This document shows positions 60,998-64,000 of a stretch of 64,000 nt of DNA, piece after piece; positions within the stretch are counted from its first letter, which is position 1, and each line of letters opens with the position of its first letter. The notes beneath the pieces are model-generated. The model did no database searches. It had not been told where the DNA came from and was given only the letters and a program-made list of their open reading frames with translations. The position numbers and the translations under genes are program-made. This DNA is from Thiomicrorhabdus lithotrophica. GTDB taxonomy: Bacteria > Pseudomonadota > Gammaproteobacteria > Thiomicrospirales > Thiomicrospiraceae. The stretch is taken from contig NZ_CP102381.1 of NCBI RefSeq assembly GCF_029201445.1, positions 744,001 to 808,000 of the forward strand, written 5' to 3'.

Positions 60998-61627
60998 ATG
61001 GCATATAAGACAGAGCAAGAAAAATTTTGGGCAGGTGAATTTGGAGATCAATATCTAATTAGGAATGATGGACCGGAGTTATTGGCATCTAATGTGGCAT
61101 TCTTTTCACGTGCCTTAAGAATGGCAGGTCAACCTCGGTCAATTATTGAGTTTGGTTCAAATATTGGCATGAACATGAAAGCCATTAAAGTGTTGTATCC
61201 TCATATGGATCGTTATGCTATTGAAATTCATAAAGAAGCCAGCGAAAAGCTAAAGTCTCACTTAGGTGAAGACAATGTCTATAACGGTTCAATCTTTGAT
61301 TTTGAAGTCACTAAACAGTACGATGTGGCTTTAATTCGTGGTGTATTGATTCACATTGATCCATCGATGTTACAGACGGTTTATGAAAAGCTGTATCAAG
61401 CAGCAAATAAATATGTTTTGTTGATTGAGTATTACAACCCAACACCTGTTGAAATTGATTACCGTGGCCACAAAGGCAAGCTTTATAAACGTGACTTTGC
61501 AGGTGAGATGATGGATAAATATCCAGACTTAAAGTTGGTTGATTACGGTTTTGGTTATCACCGAGATGCGAGTTTAGGAAATTTAGTTGGTGACGGAACT
61601 TGGTTTCTCATGGAAAAGTGCAGTTAA
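60998..61627 (+). CDS. Pseudaminic acid biosynthesis-associated methylase
   Basis: A 209-residue SAM-dependent methyltransferase from ATG 60998, preceded by AGGAGA. An upstream TTG/ATG-type extension overlapping pseF (from 60962) is rejected. It starts MAYKTEQEKFWAGEFGDQYL, and this TEQE-FWAG-FGD-Y start with SIIEFGSNIGMNMKAIKVLYP is typical of the methylase found in pse clusters. Its substrate, presumably an intermediate of or residue on the nonulosonate, is unproven. Confidence 0.85.
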   Translation: MAYKTEQEKFWAGEFGDQYLIRNDGPELLASNVAFFSRALRMAGQPRSIIEFGSNIGMNMKAIKVLYPHMDRYAIEIHKEASEKLKSHLGEDNVYNGSIFDFEVTKQYDVALIRGVLIHIDPSMLQTVYEKLYQAANKYVLLIEYYNPTPVEIDYRGHKGKLYKRDFAGEMMDKYPDLKLVDYGFGYHRDASLGNLVGDGTWFLMEKCS

Positions 61628-61641
61628 TCTGAATTGATTTA

Positions 61642-62766
61642 ATGAGACGTTGCTGGATTAGAGCGGATGCTTCTAAGTTAATTGGTACCGGGCACATCTA
61701 TCGTTGCTTGAGTATAGCTTCGTATCTTAAAAAACAAGCCATTGATGTACGTTTTGTTTGTCGAGCTATAGAAGGACACCTCTGTGCGTTGATTGAATCA
61801 AAGGGTTTTAGGGTGGTTCGTCTACCTGCAGATCTTATTAATCAGCGTATAGACTACACTGACCTTGCCGATGATACTCTACTGAAAGACATTCAATCTA
61901 ATTTACCTCATGCGCACTGGTTAGAAGCTTCACAAATTAAAGATGCTTTAGCCTCTATTCAAGCAATCAAACCTGAAAAACCCACTCAAGACGATTACTT
62001 AATCATCGATCATTTTGCGTTAGACTCACTCTGGGAAACGCAAGTTCGTAAAAAATTTCAATTCAAAATGGTGGCCATAGATGGACAAGCAGATCGTACC
62101 CATGCTGTGGATGCATTAATCGATCCTTCTGTGTCGATTTCGGAAACAAAGTGGTCAGGCCTGCTTAGCGTTGAAACTAAATTATTTACTGGGTTGTCTT
62201 TTGTTCCGATTCAGGAGCGTTATTACGCTATGAGCGAATCGGTTTCAAGAGGAAATGATTTGCATACTGTGTTGGTGGCCTTTGGAGGCGTTGATGCTGA
62301 AGAGTATTCGTTACTGACGCTTCAATCTTTAATTAAATTGCCGATACAGTTAAAAGTACTAATGGTGGTCGGACGGAACTATCCGAACTTAGAAGCGCTG
62401 AGTAAACTATGCGATCAATATGAACAGGTTGAATTGTTTGTGCAAACTGATTTAATGCCCGAGTTAATGTCTCAAGCAAATTTAGCTATTGGCGCAGGTG
62501 GCACTATGGCATGGGAGCGTTGTGTTATGACTCTACCGAGTTTAGTTGCTGAAATTGCAGATAATCAAAAACAGCAGGTTTTAAGTTTGGAAAAGCTTGG
62601 TCTTGCAATTAATTTAGGGCGGTCTAAAACCGATTATGTTGCAAATTTGGATGCGGCTTTAAATCTAATTATAAACCAGCCGAGTCTATTGCACGAGATG
62701 ACCAACAATCTTCAAACTTTGACGTCAAAAATCGAACCAAATGCTTGGAAAAAAGTATTTTTATAA
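61642..62766 (+). CDS. pseG: UDP-2,4-diacetamido-2,4,6-trideoxy-beta-L-altropyranose hydrolase
   Basis: PseG releases UDP from the nucleotide sugar before condensation with PEP. The 374-residue GT-B-fold protein starts RRCWIRADASKLIGTGHIYRCLSIASYLK, the GTGHxxRC motif of the family. It contains VLVAFGGVDAEEYSLLTL and the nucleotide-binding NLAIGAGGTMAWERCVMTLPSLV near 280-303. It lies 14 bp after the methylase gene, in the same operon. Confidence 0.92.
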   Translation: MRRCWIRADASKLIGTGHIYRCLSIASYLKKQAIDVRFVCRAIEGHLCALIESKGFRVVRLPADLINQRIDYTDLADDTLLKDIQSNLPHAHWLEASQIKDALASIQAIKPEKPTQDDYLIIDHFALDSLWETQVRKKFQFKMVAIDGQADRTHAVDALIDPSVSISETKWSGLLSVETKLFTGLSFVPIQERYYAMSESVSRGNDLHTVLVAFGGVDAEEYSLLTLQSLIKLPIQLKVLMVVGRNYPNLEALSKLCDQYEQVELFVQTDLMPELMSQANLAIGAGGTMAWERCVMTLPSLVAEIADNQKQQVLSLEKLGLAINLGRSKTDYVANLDAALNLIINQPSLLHEMTNNLQTLTSKIEPNAWKKVFL

Positions 62767-62777
62767 GGACTGTATAA

Positions 62778-63668
62778 ATGGAAAATAATACTTCTAAATT
62801 GAGCCAAAATTCGCTAGGTTACTGGGAAGTGACAGAAAAACCTACGGATGAGATGTTACAAGAATATTATGCTCAGAAGTATTATCAGCAATGTAAAGGC
62901 GCACATCAAAAAGTCTATAGTCAAGATGAACTTGCTTTTTATGAAGCTAAAGTCATACAACGTGCTGCGATGATCAATCGTTTATTACCAACGCTTGAGA
63001 ATAAGACTTGTTTGGATGTCGGTTGTGGAGAGGGTTTTGAATTGCAGTATTTTAAGAATAATGGTTGGGACGTTAAGGGTATAGATTTCAGTTCTGACGG
63101 TATGGCAAAGCAAAACCCTAGTTGTTTAAATTTACTTGAAACAGGCAATGTATACGAACTTTTGGATAAAGAAATTGAGTCTAATAAGAAGTACAGTGTT
63201 GTCTGGCTGCAGAATGTTTTAGAACACGTAATCGATCCCCAGGCATTATTACAAAAGTTATTAAAGTTAGTTGTACCTGATGGTTGTGCGGTTATAACTG
63301 TACCAAATGATTTTTCAGCTTTACAAAAACATGCCCTAGAAACAGGTAAAATTGATCGCGATTTTTGGGTAGCACTGCCAGACCATTTGTCTTATTTTGA
63401 CGCAAAAAGTCTGCGAGCCACTAGCGAAGCCAATGGTTGGTTTTGTCATTCAGTTACTGCGGACTTTCCAATTGATTGGTTTTTAATGAATGAGTCTTCA
63501 AATTATATTCAAAACAACCAAGTTGGTAAAGCGGCACATCACGCGCGTGTTGATTTAGAAAACTTGATTCAACAGCAAGATATGAATAAGGTGTTAGATT
63601 TTTGGGTGGCTTTAGCCGGCATTGGCATGGGACGCAATATTACAGCATTTATTAGTCCAAAAGATTAA
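62778..63668 (+). CDS. Class I SAM-dependent methyltransferase of the pse cluster
   Basis: A 296-residue protein with a methyltransferase domain (about 70-200): CLDVGCGEGFELQYF (motif I), WDVKGIDFSSDGM, VVWLQNVLEHVIDPQALLQKLLKLV and CAVITVPNDFSAL. An N-terminal helix-rich segment precedes it (EYYAQKYYQQCKG). Its substrate is unknown; by position it probably modifies the glycan or its lipid or sugar carrier. It is the second methyltransferase in the cluster. Confidence 0.75.
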   Translation: MENNTSKLSQNSLGYWEVTEKPTDEMLQEYYAQKYYQQCKGAHQKVYSQDELAFYEAKVIQRAAMINRLLPTLENKTCLDVGCGEGFELQYFKNNGWDVKGIDFSSDGMAKQNPSCLNLLETGNVYELLDKEIESNKKYSVVWLQNVLEHVIDPQALLQKLLKLVVPDGCAVITVPNDFSALQKHALETGKIDRDFWVALPDHLSYFDAKSLRATSEANGWFCHSVTADFPIDWFLMNESSNYIQNNQVGKAAHHARVDLENLIQQQDMNKVLDFWVALAGIGMGRNITAFISPKD

Positions 63669-63702
63669 TGCGGTTCAATCTGCAATAAGAGAAATCAAAT
63701 AT

Positions 63703-64000
63703 ATGAATAGTCAAAGTTTTCCATTTATTAATTTACCAGTGAGAACTCGTAAACCGAGAACTTCTGGTGTAACGATGGTGTTGGATAAACATCTGGGAAT
63801 GCATGAAGCAATGGACCTCGTGGAAACGGCTGGTGCATATATTGATATCGTCAAGCTGGGGTGGGGAAGTGCCTTGCTCTATGACGTTGAAATCTTAAAA
63901 AGTAAAATTCAACTGTATAAAAAACATAAGATAAAGGTTTGTACAGGAGGGACCTTTATGGAGCTAGCATTTGAACAAGACAAAGTTGACGAAATGCTGA
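63703..64000 (+). CDS. Phosphosulfolactate synthase-like protein (ComA family), truncated by the window
   Basis: The first 99 codons of a ComA-type TIM-barrel protein. Family blocks: TSGVTMVLDKHLGMHEAMDLVETAG, YIDIVKLGWGSALLY and KVCTGGTFMELAFEQDKV. Characterised ComA joins sulfite to phosphoenolpyruvate, forming phosphosulfolactate, for coenzyme M in methanogens and sulfolactate in Bacillus spores. Here it follows 34 bp after the methyltransferase in the pse operon. That suggests either a sulfonated substituent on the glycan or a repurposed PEP-dependent enzyme. The 3' end lies beyond the window. Confidence 0.8.
   Translation, partial: MNSQSFPFINLPVRTRKPRTSGVTMVLDKHLGMHEAMDLVETAGAYIDIVKLGWGSALLYDVEILKSKIQLYKKHKIKVCTGGTFMELAFEQDKVDEML

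Noticed and set aside
1-64000. Mobile elements or CRISPR arrays
   Set aside because: No transposase, integrase, phage gene, regularly spaced direct repeat or target-site duplication was seen; the iterated palindrome is dispersed and has no spacers.

Overview
The window is 64 kb of AT-rich gammaproteobacterial chromosome with ordinary housekeeping synteny. The block pncC-recA-recX-alaS-lysC-csrA-tRNA-Ser-tRNA-Arg is typical of Gammaproteobacteria. A fructose-1,6-bisphosphatase, a large PEP carboxylase, an FNR with all four cluster cysteines and a Vibrio-like polar flagellar set (flgP, flgT, cheV, PomAB-type motor) would fit an autotrophic, motile member of the Thiomicrospira/Hydrogenovibrio/Thiomicrorhabdus group. 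That placement is inferred from gene content and protein resemblance only. I see no phage, insertion sequence or CRISPR array.

Layout. 1-7.2 kb: end of pncC, recA, recX, alaS, lysC, csrA and two tRNA genes. 7.2-12.1 kb: a small accessory stretch with a periplasmic amidohydrolase, trpS, a membrane methyltransferase-like protein, and a TetR - membrane protein - metallo-beta-lactamase-fold operon whose promoter carries a double operator. 12.2-24.6 kb: pcnB-folK-panB-panC, then pomAB inserted before panD, followed by ppc, ppa, fbp and thiI. 24.6-33.7 kb: an MltF-like transglycosylase, a lone dihydrolipoamide-dehydrogenase-like flavoprotein, rnr-rlmB, a sugar kinase fused to a Rieske domain, and fnr. 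33.7-41.2 kb: a predicted FNR-activated small RNA, pal, pepN, an LpoA-like protein, and a group of envelope proteins around flgP. 41.3-57.7 kb: the flagellar rod, hook, ring and junction genes (pilZ, flgN, flgM, flgA, cheV, flgT, flgBCDE, flgFG, flgH, flgIJKL). 57.7-64 kb: an MltC-like transglycosylase and a pseudaminic-acid glycan cluster (pseC, pseF, a pse-associated methylase, pseG, another methyltransferase) running into a truncated phosphosulfolactate-synthase-like gene.

Regulation can be read from the DNA in several places. The flagellar region carries sigma-54 promoters before flgB, flgF, flgI and the MltC-like gene. It also has sigma-28 promoters before flgM and, unusually, inside a perfect 16-bp inverted repeat upstream of flgB. 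A perfect FNR box sits at class II distance from a -10 element just after fnr, followed about 90 bp later by a strong terminator, which predicts a roughly 77-nt RNA.

The most striking global signal is an iterated palindrome. The 12-mer ACCAGGCCTGGT occurs nine times exactly, and its 8-bp core CAGGCCTG about twenty times. The 12-mer would not be expected even once in 64 kb by chance. Copies are mostly intergenic, several touch stop codons, and some intergenic copies have longer palindromic arms. Its role is unknown; uptake-signal, methylation-linked and RNA 3'-end hypotheses are given in the findings.
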